Shown piece by piece: positions 18,315-26,039 of a DNA stretch of 46,834 nt. The position numbers and the translations under genes are program-made. Positions within the stretch are counted from its first letter, which is position 1; each line of letters begins with the position of its first letter. Source of the stretch: Pseudomonadota bacterium (lineage in GTDB: Bacteria > Pseudomonadota > Alphaproteobacteria > Sphingomonadales > SMXR01); NCBI GenBank assembly GCA_022574255.1, contig JACZSK010000012.1, positions 1-46,834 on the forward strand, written 5' to 3'. The notes below the pieces were generated by a model. That model was not told the DNA's origin and did not search any database. It saw nothing but the letters and a program-made list of their open reading frames with translations.

Positions 18315-19235
18315 ATGACGGGGCAGAATTTTCGCCGAATATCGATGTTGGCGCTTTTGGCGTTTGGCCTGCAGGCTTGTGCCCTGCGGCAACCCGGCGT
18401 CAAGACGCCAACGCCATCCCAACTGAGCGCGCGGCATGCGGAATTTGACGGGAGCCGGGTGCAGATCACCGGTTTGCTGATTGTCGAGTTCGAGAATGTC
18501 GGCCTTTATGAATCGCTTGAAGCCTATTACCGCTATGACGACGATCTCGCCGCCGACAGGAAGGAAGCCTGGATCGGCGTCATGCTGCCCGCCGAGATTT
18601 TGCAGCAGCGCGAAAAATACAATCGCTCGTTTGTTCGCCTCACCGGCACCTTTGACGACGCCTGCCGGAATTTCAGCGCCGAGGGCGCTTTCCAGATATG
18701 CCAGGGCGTGCCGGGCGAGGGCACCCTGGTGGATGTGCAGGTCGAGGAATGGCTGTCGCCGCCCTGGCAGCGGCTGGGGCATGACGCCTTGCGCCCGGCG
18801 CTGGCCGACTACCGGATCATGGACGCCGCCTGGCCAGACCATGACGCACTGGTCTCGCTTTCACGGGACTGGTTGATGGCGGTGCTGGCCAAAGACGCGG
18901 AAGCGGTTTTGTCGCTTGAGGGACAAGCCGCAGGTGAAGCCGCATCGGGCGACCTGCCCACGACCAGCGCCTATTACGATCTGTTCTTCGGCCCCGGTTC
19001 GCGCTTTCAGCAATTGACGCCGCTGCATTTGCGCCGCCAGGTGACGGTGTTGACCGACCTGAGACCGGATGAGGCGACGCCGGACGCGCATGCCAAGGTC
19101 TGCTTCTGCAGCGAGGAAGACTGCACCGGCGCATGGCCGCTGACCCGCCAGGATCTCTATAGCGACGGCCCCTTTCCCTATGTCTGCACGGGCTTCAGCA
19201 AGTCGGGCGGCGCCTGGCACTGGGATTTCAGATAA
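18315..19235 (+). CDS. Lipoprotein of unknown function
   Basis: Predicted lipoprotein of 306 residues. The N-terminus MTGQNFRRISMLALLAFGLQ is followed by A-C, giving a lipobox with Cys22. The next 110 residues (ADRKEAWIGVMLPAEIL, VRLTGTFDDACRNFSAEG, EWLSPPW) look like a mixed beta domain. The C-terminal 60 residues contain several cysteines (VCFCSEEDC) and end GGAWHWDFR. I do not recognise a family. It is divergent from paaG and stands just left of the first lysozyme array. The start could also be the ATG at 18345. Confidence 0.75.
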   Translation: MTGQNFRRISMLALLAFGLQACALRQPGVKTPTPSQLSARHAEFDGSRVQITGLLIVEFENVGLYESLEAYYRYDDDLAADRKEAWIGVMLPAEILQQREKYNRSFVRLTGTFDDACRNFSAEGAFQICQGVPGEGTLVDVQVEEWLSPPWQRLGHDALRPALADYRIMDAAWPDHDALVSLSRDWLMAVLAKDAEAVLSLEGQAAGEAASGDLPTTSAYYDLFFGPGSRFQQLTPLHLRRQVTVLTDLRPDEATPDAHAKVCFCSEEDCTGAWPLTRQDLYSDGPFPYVCTGFSKSGGAWHWDFR

Positions 19236-19308
19236 GCCGGTCGGGCGGGGCGCACTTGCCTCGGAATTAGCGCTCGCCTGGTCTGTCTCTCGTCGCTAGA
19301 ATATCCCC

Positions 19309-19856
19309 ATGCGATTTCAACCATTCATAGCCTTGGCGCTGGTAATCTCCGGCGTGTTCGCCGGCCCGGTGGCGGCGCAAGAGGACGAGCGCTTTTATGG
19401 GGACTGGTGGCCTTATTCGGGGGGAACCGGGAATAACCTACTTTCGCTTGAGCCCGGCGGCATCATTTCATTTATCCCGCCCACCGGCGAAACTACCGTA
19501 GAACGATACGTAGTGATCCGTGATTTCGGCAAGCGCGTCGTGGTGCGGCTTTGGTCACTGGCGGAACATCCGGTGGAGCAGCAAAACGATACCTTGGTCG
19601 TCCTTGAATTGGATGATAGCTTTGATCCGGAAATCATTGACCGCCTTTACTTACGCCATTACTTCTTACGCTATTACTATTGTAGCGGCCCGTCTGTAGA
19701 CCGGTTTTTTCCGGTGATCCGGGTGTCGATGAAATCTGGCGGCGCATCGTGGAATGGTCGGCAATATCTGATAAGGCTGATCCGGGGCGGGAATGTCGTA
19801 TTCGGGAGGGCAAGATTGAAGGCGAAGGCTGGGGTTGGATGGTCTGGTCCAGATAG
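19309..19856 (+). pseudogene. Array copy 1: secreted two-Cys paralogue, frameshifted
   Basis: First member of the small secreted family (others at 20006, 20737, 26040, 26795). It starts with the shared MRFQPFIALALVISG signal and FYGDWWPYS. Up to YYYCSGPSVDRFF it follows its paralogues, then the frame leaves the family. Adding one base to the T-run at 19705-19710 restores GDPGVDEIWRRIVEWS, RECRIREG and a stop at 19854-19856, giving about 182 residues, the family length. Without that, the frame runs to 19914 through antisense lysozyme remnant. It is either a decayed gene or a base-calling error in a homopolymer. Confidence 0.8.
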
Positions 19857-19864
19857 CCGGCCAC

Positions 19865-19975
19865 TCAGGGCGTCGCTTTTCCTTCTATCAGTATCAGTTT
19901 TCCGTCAGGCTTGATCGTCACGTTCAGGCGTTTGCCCGCGTTTTTCGGGTTGGTGCTGATGAATTAGCGCTCGCC
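19865..19975 (-). pseudogene. Lysozyme 3' remnant A
   Basis: On the minus strand this stretch still encodes the end of the lysozyme-like protein at 21327: the RLNVTIKPDG segment and a terminal GKATP before a TGA in the same place. Homology stops near codon ER of GERYFIS, where a TAA replaces the Tyr codon. The body of the lysozyme gene is gone and copy 2 of the small gene begins instead. Confidence 0.8.
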
Positions 19976-20005
19976 TGGCCTGTCCCTCGTCGCTAGAATA
20001 TCCCC

Positions 20006-20566
20006 ATGCGATTTCAACCATTCATAGCTCTGATGCTGCTCATCTCCGGTGCGTTCGCGGGCCCGGCGGCGGCGCAAGAGGACGAGCGCTTTTACGGGCG
20101 ATGGGAGCCGGCCTCAAGACCGGCAATGGACTCTATAGTTTGGATAGACAGGAATGGATATTTAGACATTCTGGGAGCGAATAACAGTGGCTGGCTGGTT
20201 GAACGATACAGAGTCATAAAGGACTTTGGCCCGCGTATTGTCGTCCGTATCTGGGACGCCCGAGATGATCCTTCTATACCCGAGAATAACAATCTTGTCG
20301 TTCTTGAGATTTTAGATCGGGATAAGAATACCAAATACTGGTACCGGTTTCTTTCCTACGATTTTTGTTACAGTGTCCCCGCCAGGAAATTTATATTTCA
20401 GGATTTTAATCCAGAGAAAATCTGGCGGCGTGCGCGTAATTTGACGGCAGGCATGGCGGACGCCTCCTACGACTGGTGTGAGATTACGGAGGACGGTGAG
20501 TTTTCGGGGAATTGGGGCGGCATGAGTTGGTGGCAGAAAATTGTCTATGATGCAGGCGCTGAATAA
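20006..20566 (+). CDS. Array copy 2: small secreted two-Cys protein
   Basis: Protein of 186 residues. Signal peptide MRFQPFIALMLLISGAFAGP with cleavage near AAAQ; the mature part opens FYGRWEPAS. A central RYRVIKDFGPRIVVRIWDA strand pair, then FCYSVPARKFIFQDFNPE, IWRRARNL, and a second Cys in SYDWCEITEDGEF. The two cysteines are shared by all five paralogues and probably pair in the periplasm. No known family is recognised. The convergent lysozyme-like gene and repeated neighbours make a role as immunity protein or lysozyme inhibitor plausible, but this is inference. There is no clear ribosome site; GAATATCCCC precedes the ATG in every copy. Confidence 0.8.
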   Translation: MRFQPFIALMLLISGAFAGPAAAQEDERFYGRWEPASRPAMDSIVWIDRNGYLDILGANNSGWLVERYRVIKDFGPRIVVRIWDARDDPSIPENNNLVVLEILDRDKNTKYWYRFLSYDFCYSVPARKFIFQDFNPEKIWRRARNLTAGMADASYDWCEITEDGEFSGNWGGMSWWQKIVYDAGAE

Positions 20567-20595
20567 ATTCTCAGGTTAGCGCTCTTGCTGGATAT

Positions 20596-20706
20596 TCAGG
20601 GTGTCGCCTTTCCCTCCTTCAAAATCAGGCTGCCATCGGGTTTGATCGTCACGTTCAGGCGTTTGCTCGCGTTTTTCGGGTCGGTACTGATGAATTAGCG
20701 CTCGCC
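20596..20706 (-). pseudogene. Lysozyme 3' remnant B
   Basis: Minus-strand remnant encoding FISTDPKNASKRLN, VTIKPDGSLILKEGKATP and a stop, almost identical to the end of the intact lysozyme gene at 21327. A TAA stands where the Tyr of RYFIS should be. It lies between copies 2 and 3 of the small gene. Confidence 0.85.
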
Positions 20707-20736
20707 TGGCCTGTCCGCCGCCGCTAGAATATCCCC

Positions 20737-21297
20737 ATGCGATTTCAACCATTCATAGCCTTGGCGCTGGTAATCTCGGGCGCGTTCGCCGGCCCGGTGG
20801 CGGCGCAAGAGGACGAGCGCTTTTACGGGCGGTGGGAGCCGGCCTCGACTTCGGCGATTGGGTCCACAGTGTGGATCGAGGCCGACGGCTATTTTAATAT
20901 AATGGGGGTAAGCGGGGAAGATTGGTCGGTTCGCAGATTTCAGGTCATCAAAGATTTTGGCCCGCGCATTATCGTACGAATTTGGAACGCGCAAAGCGAT
21001 CCTTCAGTGCCGGAAAAAAACGACCTTATCATGCTCGAAGTTTATGATCGGGATAAAAATACCAAATACTGGTACCGGATTCTTTCATTTAAATCCTGTT
21101 ACAGTGTCCCCGCCAGGAAATTTATTTTTCAGGATTTCAATCCGGAGAATATTTGGCGGCGTGCGCGTAATTTAACGACAGGCATGGCGGACGCCTCCTA
21201 CGACTGGTGTAAGATTACGGAGGACGGTGAGTTTTCGGGGAATTGGAGCGGCATGAGTTGGTGGCAAAAAATCACCTCCGATGCGGGCACTGAATAA
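20737..21297 (+). CDS. Array copy 3: small secreted two-Cys protein
   Basis: Protein of 186 residues, closest to copy 2. The signal peptide (MRFQPFIALALVISGAFAGP) and the last 80 residues (CYSVPARKFIFQDFNPEN, IWRRARNLTTGMADASYDWC) are nearly the same, while residues about 30-105 differ more (TSAIGSTVWIEADGYFNIMG). This mosaic suggests gene conversion or local selection. It ends 29 bases before the 3' end of the convergent lysozyme-like gene, making it the partner closest to the intact enzyme. Confidence 0.8.
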   Translation: MRFQPFIALALVISGAFAGPVAAQEDERFYGRWEPASTSAIGSTVWIEADGYFNIMGVSGEDWSVRRFQVIKDFGPRIIVRIWNAQSDPSVPEKNDLIMLEVYDRDKNTKYWYRILSFKSCYSVPARKFIFQDFNPENIWRRARNLTTGMADASYDWCKITEDGEFSGNWSGMSWWQKITSDAGTE

Positions 21298-21326
21298 ATT
21301 CACGGGCCAAAGTTTGATCTCTAAGC

Positions 21327-22325
21327 TCAGGGTGTCGCCTTTCCCTCTTTCAAAATCAGGCTGCCATCGGGCTTGATCATCACGTTCAGGCGTTTGCTCG
21401 CGTTTTTCGGGTCGGTGCTGATAAAATAGGGTTCGGCGGTGGCGGCATTTTCAAGCCATTTGATGATTGTGTCATTTCGAGGTTGATGGACGCCACCACG
21501 AGATGATTCCGCAGCGGCAGTTTTCCAATCGCGGTGCCTGACAGCGTTCTTGAAATTGATATATCCAAGGAACACCGGCGACCCCAACGTAAACACCATA
21601 TCGGCGATGGCCTTTTGCGCATCGATTGGGAAAGTACCAAAATCCTTGTATCCGCTATTGGCCCTCACTTCGTTGACGCGAACAGCAATATCACTTTTAG
21701 CCAGAGCAAGAGCGTTGGATTGAGACATTTCCAGACGCGTGGCGGGCTCAAAGTCCTCTGCAAGCGTGCCAGCGAAAGTTTTTACATTTCGATAATCAGC
21801 CCGGATGTCGGCGGGTGTGACCAGGCCGCTGCCTTTGCCGACTTGCCACTGAAACAGGATGGGGTTTGGGTGAAGCCCCACGGCTGTGGCTTCATCGGCA
21901 ATCAAGTGGCCGACCCCGATTGTCACATGTCCCTGGCTGTCCAGGTACATATGGCTAAAGAGATTTTCGAAGTCCGGCGTTGCCAGAGTGGAGGCAAATG
22001 CGCCAATTGAAAATGCCACAGGTTTGTAAGTGATTGAAACAGGCTGTTTGACGGGAAGGCCGTCCAGCCCGACGATGCGGAGCCCCGTTCCTTTCTGCAC
22101 AAAGAAGGACACTCCCTTTATGTTTGGGTCGTTCGCCCAGCCGGCCAATTTGGCATTTTTCTGTGACTTGAGGAATATCGCCTGCTGTTGCTGCAGGGCA
22201 TTTATCAACCCCTTGCCGCTGGCGTTTTTCGCCAGCGCCACGCGCATTTCCTGCGCTTGAGCGGTTTTGGCGACTTTGGGCAATGTGGTCATCAGGCCGG
22301 TATAGCTGAGCTTGGGGGTGAGCAT
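21327..22325 (-). CDS. T4-lysozyme-like peptidoglycan hydrolase 1 (candidate effector)
   Basis: Protein of 332 residues from MLTPKLSYTGLMTTLPK. It has no signal peptide. Residues 1-115 are a domain I do not recognise, with a Gln-rich helix (INALQQQQAIFLKSQ). Residues about 116-270 are lysozyme-like: FENLFSHMYLDSQGHVTIGV then GHLI, with E120, D129 and T135 at exactly the spacing of Glu11-Asp20-Thr26 in T4 lysozyme. The C-terminal tail (PYFISTDPKNASKRLN, then IKPDGSLILKEGKATP) recurs as remnants in the array. The start at 22325 is chosen because AGGAT and the MLTPKLSYTG opening are shared with the second copy at 28387. Likely an intracellularly stored, externally delivered wall-degrading toxin, or a phage-derived lysozyme. 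Confidence 0.85.
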   Translation of the reverse strand: MLTPKLSYTGLMTTLPKVAKTAQAQEMRVALAKNASGKGLINALQQQQAIFLKSQKNAKLAGWANDPNIKGVSFFVQKGTGLRIVGLDGLPVKQPVSITYKPVAFSIGAFASTLATPDFENLFSHMYLDSQGHVTIGVGHLIADEATAVGLHPNPILFQWQVGKGSGLVTPADIRADYRNVKTFAGTLAEDFEPATRLEMSQSNALALAKSDIAVRVNEVRANSGYKDFGTFPIDAQKAIADMVFTLGSPVFLGYINFKNAVRHRDWKTAAAESSRGGVHQPRNDTIIKWLENAATAEPYFISTDPKNASKRLNVMIKPDGSLILKEGKATP

Positions 22326-22371
22326 GAGGGGATATCCTGAAAAAGCGGGGAGGGGCGAGAGAAACCCGACA

Positions 22372-22415
22372 GGTGTGATATCGCAGTAATAACACCAAAT
22401 AGGTGATGTTGTCAA
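22372..22415 (-). promoter_or_regulatory. Promoter of lysozyme gene 1 with spaced direct repeats
   Basis: On the minus strand: TTGACA (22410-22415), an 18-base spacer, TATTAC (22386-22391). On the plus strand GGTGTGAT (22372-22379) and GGTGATGT (22402-22409) are exactly 30 bases apart, about three helical turns, one overlapping the start site and one the spacer. The same arrangement stands before lysozyme gene 2. Confidence 0.65.
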
Positions 22416-22479
22416 TAAACGAACCAGATTGGCGCGGGCAGGGCAGCCGGCCTAACGCCCTTGGGTTCCGCGGCTCTTT

Positions 22480-22521
22480 CCGTTATCTTCTGGCCGTTAT
22501 CTTTTGGCCGTTATCTTCTGG
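22480..22521 (+). repeat. 14-bp tandem repeat, three units
   Basis: CCGTTATCTTCTGG is present three times in a row (22480-22493, 22494-22507, 22508-22521); the middle unit has T for C. It lies 41 bases before the paaN start and may alter promoter spacing if its number varies. Confidence 0.85.
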
Positions 22522-22562
22522 CGAAATGGCCGCAGGGATCAGGCGGGAACAAGGACAATGGC

Positions 22563-24230
22563 ATGAGCGACAAATTTTTCGATGCCCACAAGGACACCCT
22601 CTCGGCGGCGGTTTCGGCCAGCGATACCCGCGAATACTGGAGCCCCTATCCGGAAATGCCTTCGCCCAAGGTTTACGGCGAGACCGGCGCGGCAGACGGC
22701 GAGGCGGCTTTCAAGGCTTATCTGGGAAAAGCCTTCGAGATCGACCAGCCCTCAACAGGGGATATGATCGGCGATGAGGCCTCGCCCTTCGGCATCGAAC
22801 TTGGCACCAGCTATCCGGCGCCGGACGTTGACGCGCTGATCGCGGCCAGCACAAGCGCAGGGCGCGCGTGGGGCCGGGCCAGCATCGAGGCCCGTGTTGG
22901 TGTCTGTATGGAGGCGTTGGCGCGCATCAATGCCCGCTCGTTCGAGATGGCCCATGCGGTGATGCATACCACCGGGCAGGCCTATATGATGGCCTTTCAG
23001 GCTGGCGGACCACATGCCCAGGACCGGGCGCTGGAGGCGGTTGCCTATGCCTGGCGCGAGATGACCCGCACCCCCGCCACGGCGCGCTGGGAAAAGCCCC
23101 AGGGCAAGCGCGATCCGCTGGTCATGGAGAAGAAATTCTACATTGTTCCGCGCGGCATCGGGCTGGTCATCGGCTGCGCCACCTTCCCCACCTGGAACAG
23201 TTATCCCGGCATTTTCGCCGATCTGGCCACCGGCAACAGCGTCATTGTAAAGCCGCACCCGAAAGCCATATTGCCGCTGGCGATCAGCGTCACCATAATC
23301 CGCGAGGTGCTGGTGGAGGCCGGGTTTGATGCCAATGTCATCACCCTGGCCGTGGATACGCTGGAGGCGCCCATTGCCGCCGATCTGGCTTTGCGCCCCG
23401 AAATACGGCTGGTCGATTTCACCGGCGGCTCGGAATTCGGCAACTGGCTGGAGGAAAACGCGCGGCAGGCGCTGGTTTTCACTGAAAAGTCCGGCGTCAA
23501 TTCCATCGTGATCGACAGCACGGACAATATGAAAGGCCTCGTCGGCAACCTGGCCTTCACCCTCAGCCTCTATTCCGGCCAGATGTGTACCACGACGCAG
23601 GATATCTTCGTGCCGAAGGGCGGCATCGAGACCGACGAGGGGCACAAATCCTTTGACCAGGTGGCCGAGGCCATCGCCAAAGGCGTCGAGGCATTTCTCG
23701 CTGACGATGCCCGCGCCGTGCAAATTCTGGGCGCCATCCAGGCCGACGCCACCATGGAGAGGATCGCGTCGGCCGAGGCCACCGGCAAAACCATATTGAA
23801 GTCTCGCGCCGTGACGCATCCGGACTTTGCCGAGGCCCGCGTGCAGACACCGGTGATCATCAAGACCGATGCCGGTGATACCGAGCTGATCTCGGCGGAA
23901 TGTTTCGGGCCGGTCTCTTACATAATTGCCACCGCCGACACCGCCGCCAGCCTCGAGATGGTGCGTAAAATGACCCAGACCAAGGGCGCGCTGAGTTTTG
24001 GCGTTTACAGCACGTCCGAAGAGGTGCTGGAGGCGGCCGAGGAGGTGGCCATGGATGGCGGCGTCGCGGTCTCCATGAATCTCACCGGCGGCGTCTTCGT
24101 CAACCAGACAGCGGCCTTCAGCGACTATCACGGCACCGGGGCAAACCCCGCGGCCAATGCGGCCTTGTCCGATGCCGCCTATGTGGCCAGCCGTTTCAGG
24201 GTGGTGCAGTCGCGCCGCCACGCCGCCTGA
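22563..24230 (+). CDS. paaN: Phenylacetate-pathway aldehyde dehydrogenase PaaN
   Basis: Protein of 555 residues from MSDKFFDAHKDTLSAAV, with AAGGA upstream. It is an aldehyde-dehydrogenase-superfamily protein with the long N-terminal extension of PaaN. Landmarks: PRGIGLVIGCATFPTWNSYP, VIVKPHPKAILPLAISVTI, DFTGGSEFGNWLEENA, the catalytic Cys in LYSGQMCTTTQDIF and ECFGPVSYII. PaaN types oxidise the semialdehyde made when the oxepin ring opens. There is no C-terminal MaoC hydratase domain, so it is not a full PaaZ. It forms an operon with paaI (13-base gap). The array at 19.3-22.3 kb separates it from paaG-paaK. Confidence 0.88.
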   Translation: MSDKFFDAHKDTLSAAVSASDTREYWSPYPEMPSPKVYGETGAADGEAAFKAYLGKAFEIDQPSTGDMIGDEASPFGIELGTSYPAPDVDALIAASTSAGRAWGRASIEARVGVCMEALARINARSFEMAHAVMHTTGQAYMMAFQAGGPHAQDRALEAVAYAWREMTRTPATARWEKPQGKRDPLVMEKKFYIVPRGIGLVIGCATFPTWNSYPGIFADLATGNSVIVKPHPKAILPLAISVTIIREVLVEAGFDANVITLAVDTLEAPIAADLALRPEIRLVDFTGGSEFGNWLEENARQALVFTEKSGVNSIVIDSTDNMKGLVGNLAFTLSLYSGQMCTTTQDIFVPKGGIETDEGHKSFDQVAEAIAKGVEAFLADDARAVQILGAIQADATMERIASAEATGKTILKSRAVTHPDFAEARVQTPVIIKTDAGDTELISAECFGPVSYIIATADTAASLEMVRKMTQTKGALSFGVYSTSEEVLEAAEEVAMDGGVAVSMNLTGGVFVNQTAAFSDYHGTGANPAANAALSDAAYVASRFRVVQSRRHAA

Positions 24231-24243
24231 GGGGTAAACTGGC

Positions 24244-24696
24244 GTGGCACTGAACAGGGATCAGGCGTTCCTTGCGGAAATGGCCTTTCAGGCCGGCGAT
24301 GCGCCGCTGAAGATTTCGTCCTGTCCCATCGCCGACGAATACCAGATCACGCTGATCGGCCTCGATCGCGAGGCCGGAAAAATTCGCATCGCCGCCGAGC
24401 TGAGCGCGCGCTGGCTCAATGGCGGTGGCGTTATCCAGGGTGGTATTATCGCCGGCATTCTTGATTTCGCCATGGCCTTCGCGGTGCTGGCGAAGCTGGG
24501 CTCGAACCAGGCGCTGGCCACCACCAACCTGGACGTGGCCTATTTGCGGCCCTCCTTTCCCGGCCATTTCGAGGCGGCGGCATCGGTGATCAGCCTGGGG
24601 CGCAGTGTCGCCTTCCTCAAGGCCGAGATGTTTGGCCCAGAGGGCAAGCGCGTGGCAACCGCCACATCGACGGGCATGGTGATCAAGGGGGAATGA
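24244..24696 (+). CDS. paaI: PaaI-family hotdog thioesterase
   Basis: Protein of 150 residues starting at GTG 24244, with GAGGGG 9 bases before. Hotdog thioesterase pattern: WLNGGGVIQGGIIAGILDFA with the Asp of the 4HBT/PaaI class, then YLRPSFPGHFEAAASVISLG. The family's usual His-Gly-Gly is Gln-Gly-Gly here. In the paa pathway PaaI releases CoA from hydroxylated or dead-end phenylacetyl-CoA derivatives. Its stop overlaps the possible first ATG of the next gene. The assignment rests on family plus its place after paaN; the exact substrate is not shown. Confidence 0.8.
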   Translation: MALNRDQAFLAEMAFQAGDAPLKISSCPIADEYQITLIGLDREAGKIRIAAELSARWLNGGGVIQGGIIAGILDFAMAFAVLAKLGSNQALATTNLDVAYLRPSFPGHFEAAASVISLGRSVAFLKAEMFGPEGKRVATATSTGMVIKGE

Positions 24697-24704
24697 GGTG
24701 TGAT

Positions 24705-25682
24705 ATGGCAAAATATCGTGGCCAGCTGCCACAACTTTCCGGCCCGCATTCAGGGGTCATGTTCCTCACCGACAGTGGGCTGGAAACCGATTTGATTTTC
24801 AACAAGGGCTTCGATCTGCCTGAGTTTGCGGCCTTTCCGTTGCTCGACGACGAAGAAGGACGGCGGGCCCTCAGCGATTATTATCGCGCGCACGCGGCCC
24901 TGGCGCGGAAGCACGGCATGGGCTTTGTGCTGGAATCTCCGACTTGGCGGGCCAATCCCGAATATGGCCCCAAAGTTGGCTATGAAGGCGAAAAATTAGC
25001 GGCAGCGAACCGGGCGGCGATTGCGCTGATGGCGGAAATCCGCGACGTGTTCGAGACCCCCGGGTCACCGATGGTGATCAGCGGACAGGTCGGCCCGCGC
25101 GGTGACGGCTATCAGCCCGGCGCGCTCATGACCGCCGATGAGGCCGAGGACTACCATTCAGTCCAGATCAATATGTTTCGGGATTCTGAAGCCGATATGG
25201 TCACCGCCCTGACTCTGAATTATGCGGACGAGGCCATCGGCTATGTCCGCGCTGCCGGAGCTGCGGGTATTCCTGCTGTGGTGGCTTTCACGGTGGAGAC
25301 CGATGGTCGCCTGCCCACCGGGCAAAGCCTGGGCGAGGCTATCACCGAAGTTGATGAGGCGACCAATGCCGCGGATGGAGGTGGCCCGGCCTATTACATG
25401 ATCAACTGCGCACATCCCACCCATTTTGCCGCTGTGCTGGATGGTGAAGCCCCCTGGGCAAGCCGGATCATGGGGCTGAGGCCGAATGCCTCGAAGATGA
25501 GCCACGCGGAACTGGATAACGCCGAGGAACTTGACGACGGTAACCCCGAAGAGCTTGCGCGCGAAGTCGTGGAGTTGATGCGGCGGCTGGGGTCAATCAA
25601 GGTCATTGGCGGCTGCTGCGGCACGGATCTGCGGCATATTTCCGCCATCAGTGCCGCTATCGGCGCCACAACAGACGAGTAA
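24705..25682 (+). CDS. Homocysteine S-methyltransferase-family protein
   Basis: Zinc-dependent methyltransferase fold of 325 residues. The ATG at 24705 has GAGGTG 4 bases ahead; an ATG at 24693 overlaps the paaI stop and has poor spacing. Landmarks: FLTDSGLETDLIFNKG, GFVLESPTWRANPEYG, VISGQVGPRGDGY and the zinc cysteines in YYMINCAHPTHF and VIGGCCGTDLRHI. Members move methyl groups from S-methylmethionine, betaine-like or other donors to homocysteine. The donor is unknown. It follows paaI closely and may be co-transcribed, though it has no clear part in phenylacetate breakdown. Confidence 0.88.
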   Translation: MAKYRGQLPQLSGPHSGVMFLTDSGLETDLIFNKGFDLPEFAAFPLLDDEEGRRALSDYYRAHAALARKHGMGFVLESPTWRANPEYGPKVGYEGEKLAAANRAAIALMAEIRDVFETPGSPMVISGQVGPRGDGYQPGALMTADEAEDYHSVQINMFRDSEADMVTALTLNYADEAIGYVRAAGAAGIPAVVAFTVETDGRLPTGQSLGEAITEVDEATNAADGGGPAYYMINCAHPTHFAAVLDGEAPWASRIMGLRPNASKMSHAELDNAEELDDGNPEELAREVVELMRRLGSIKVIGGCCGTDLRHISAISAAIGATTDE

Positions 25683-25686
25683 AATT

Positions 25687-25935
25687 GTGAGCGATGAGCT
25701 GATTGCGCTGACCGCCAGGGACATGGCCGCCGGCATTCGAGAGAAAAAATTCTCATCCGGAGAACTGGTTGCCGCACATGTCGCACAGATCGAAGCGACA
25801 AGCCCGGCGATTAATGCGGTGGTCGCCATGCGCGCCGATGAGGCGCTTGATGAAGCTCGTGCGGCGGATGCGGCGCTGGCGCTGGCCAAGGCGGTCGAGG
25901 ATGCTACCGGCGGCTGGCAACCGCCAGAGATATAA
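25687..25935 (+). pseudogene. Amidase, truncated after about 80 residues
   Basis: From GTG 25687 the frame encodes a typical amidase-signature N-terminus: LTARDMAAGIREKKFSSGEL, VAAHVAQIEATSPAINAVVA then ALDEARAADAALALAKA. Amidases of this family have about 450-500 residues with a Ser-Ser-Lys triad further on. Here the frame runs into GGWQPPEI and a stop, and the lysozyme-remnant / small-gene array starts within 25 bases. The rest of the gene is not in the window. It was probably co-transcribed with the methyltransferase gene before it was interrupted. Confidence 0.8.
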
Positions 25936-25958
25936 TCTGGCTGGCAGGCACCGGAGCT

Positions 25959-26010
25959 TTAGAGTTTTCTGGCTTTCTTCGGGTCGGTGCTGATGAAATA
26001 GCGCTCGCCT
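25959..26010 (-). pseudogene. Lysozyme 3' remnant C
   Basis: A short minus-strand remnant encoding GERYFISTDPKKARKL before a TAA. It marks the left edge of the second array, next to the broken amidase gene, and keeps the intact Tyr codon that remnants A and B have lost. Confidence 0.75.
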
Positions 26011-26039
26011 GGTCTGTCCCCCGCCGCTAGAATATCCCC

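Noticed and set aside
21327-22325. Prophage remnant carrying an endolysin
   Set aside because: No holin, spanin, tail, integrase or other phage gene accompanies either lysozyme, and the duplicated secreted partners are not typical of phage lysis cassettes. It remains a minor alternative for the origin of the enzyme.
22480-22521. Possible CRISPR from regularly spaced repeats
   Set aside because: Units are directly adjacent with no spacers, only three copies, and no cas genes are present.
22752-24221. A 489-codon open frame on the minus strand
   Set aside because: It lies wholly antisense to paaN, has no family signature, and is explained by high third-position GC in the real gene.
22563-24230. 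Calling this gene paaZ
   Set aside because: Only the aldehyde dehydrogenase part with the PaaN-type extension is present; the C-terminal hydratase domain of PaaZ is missing.
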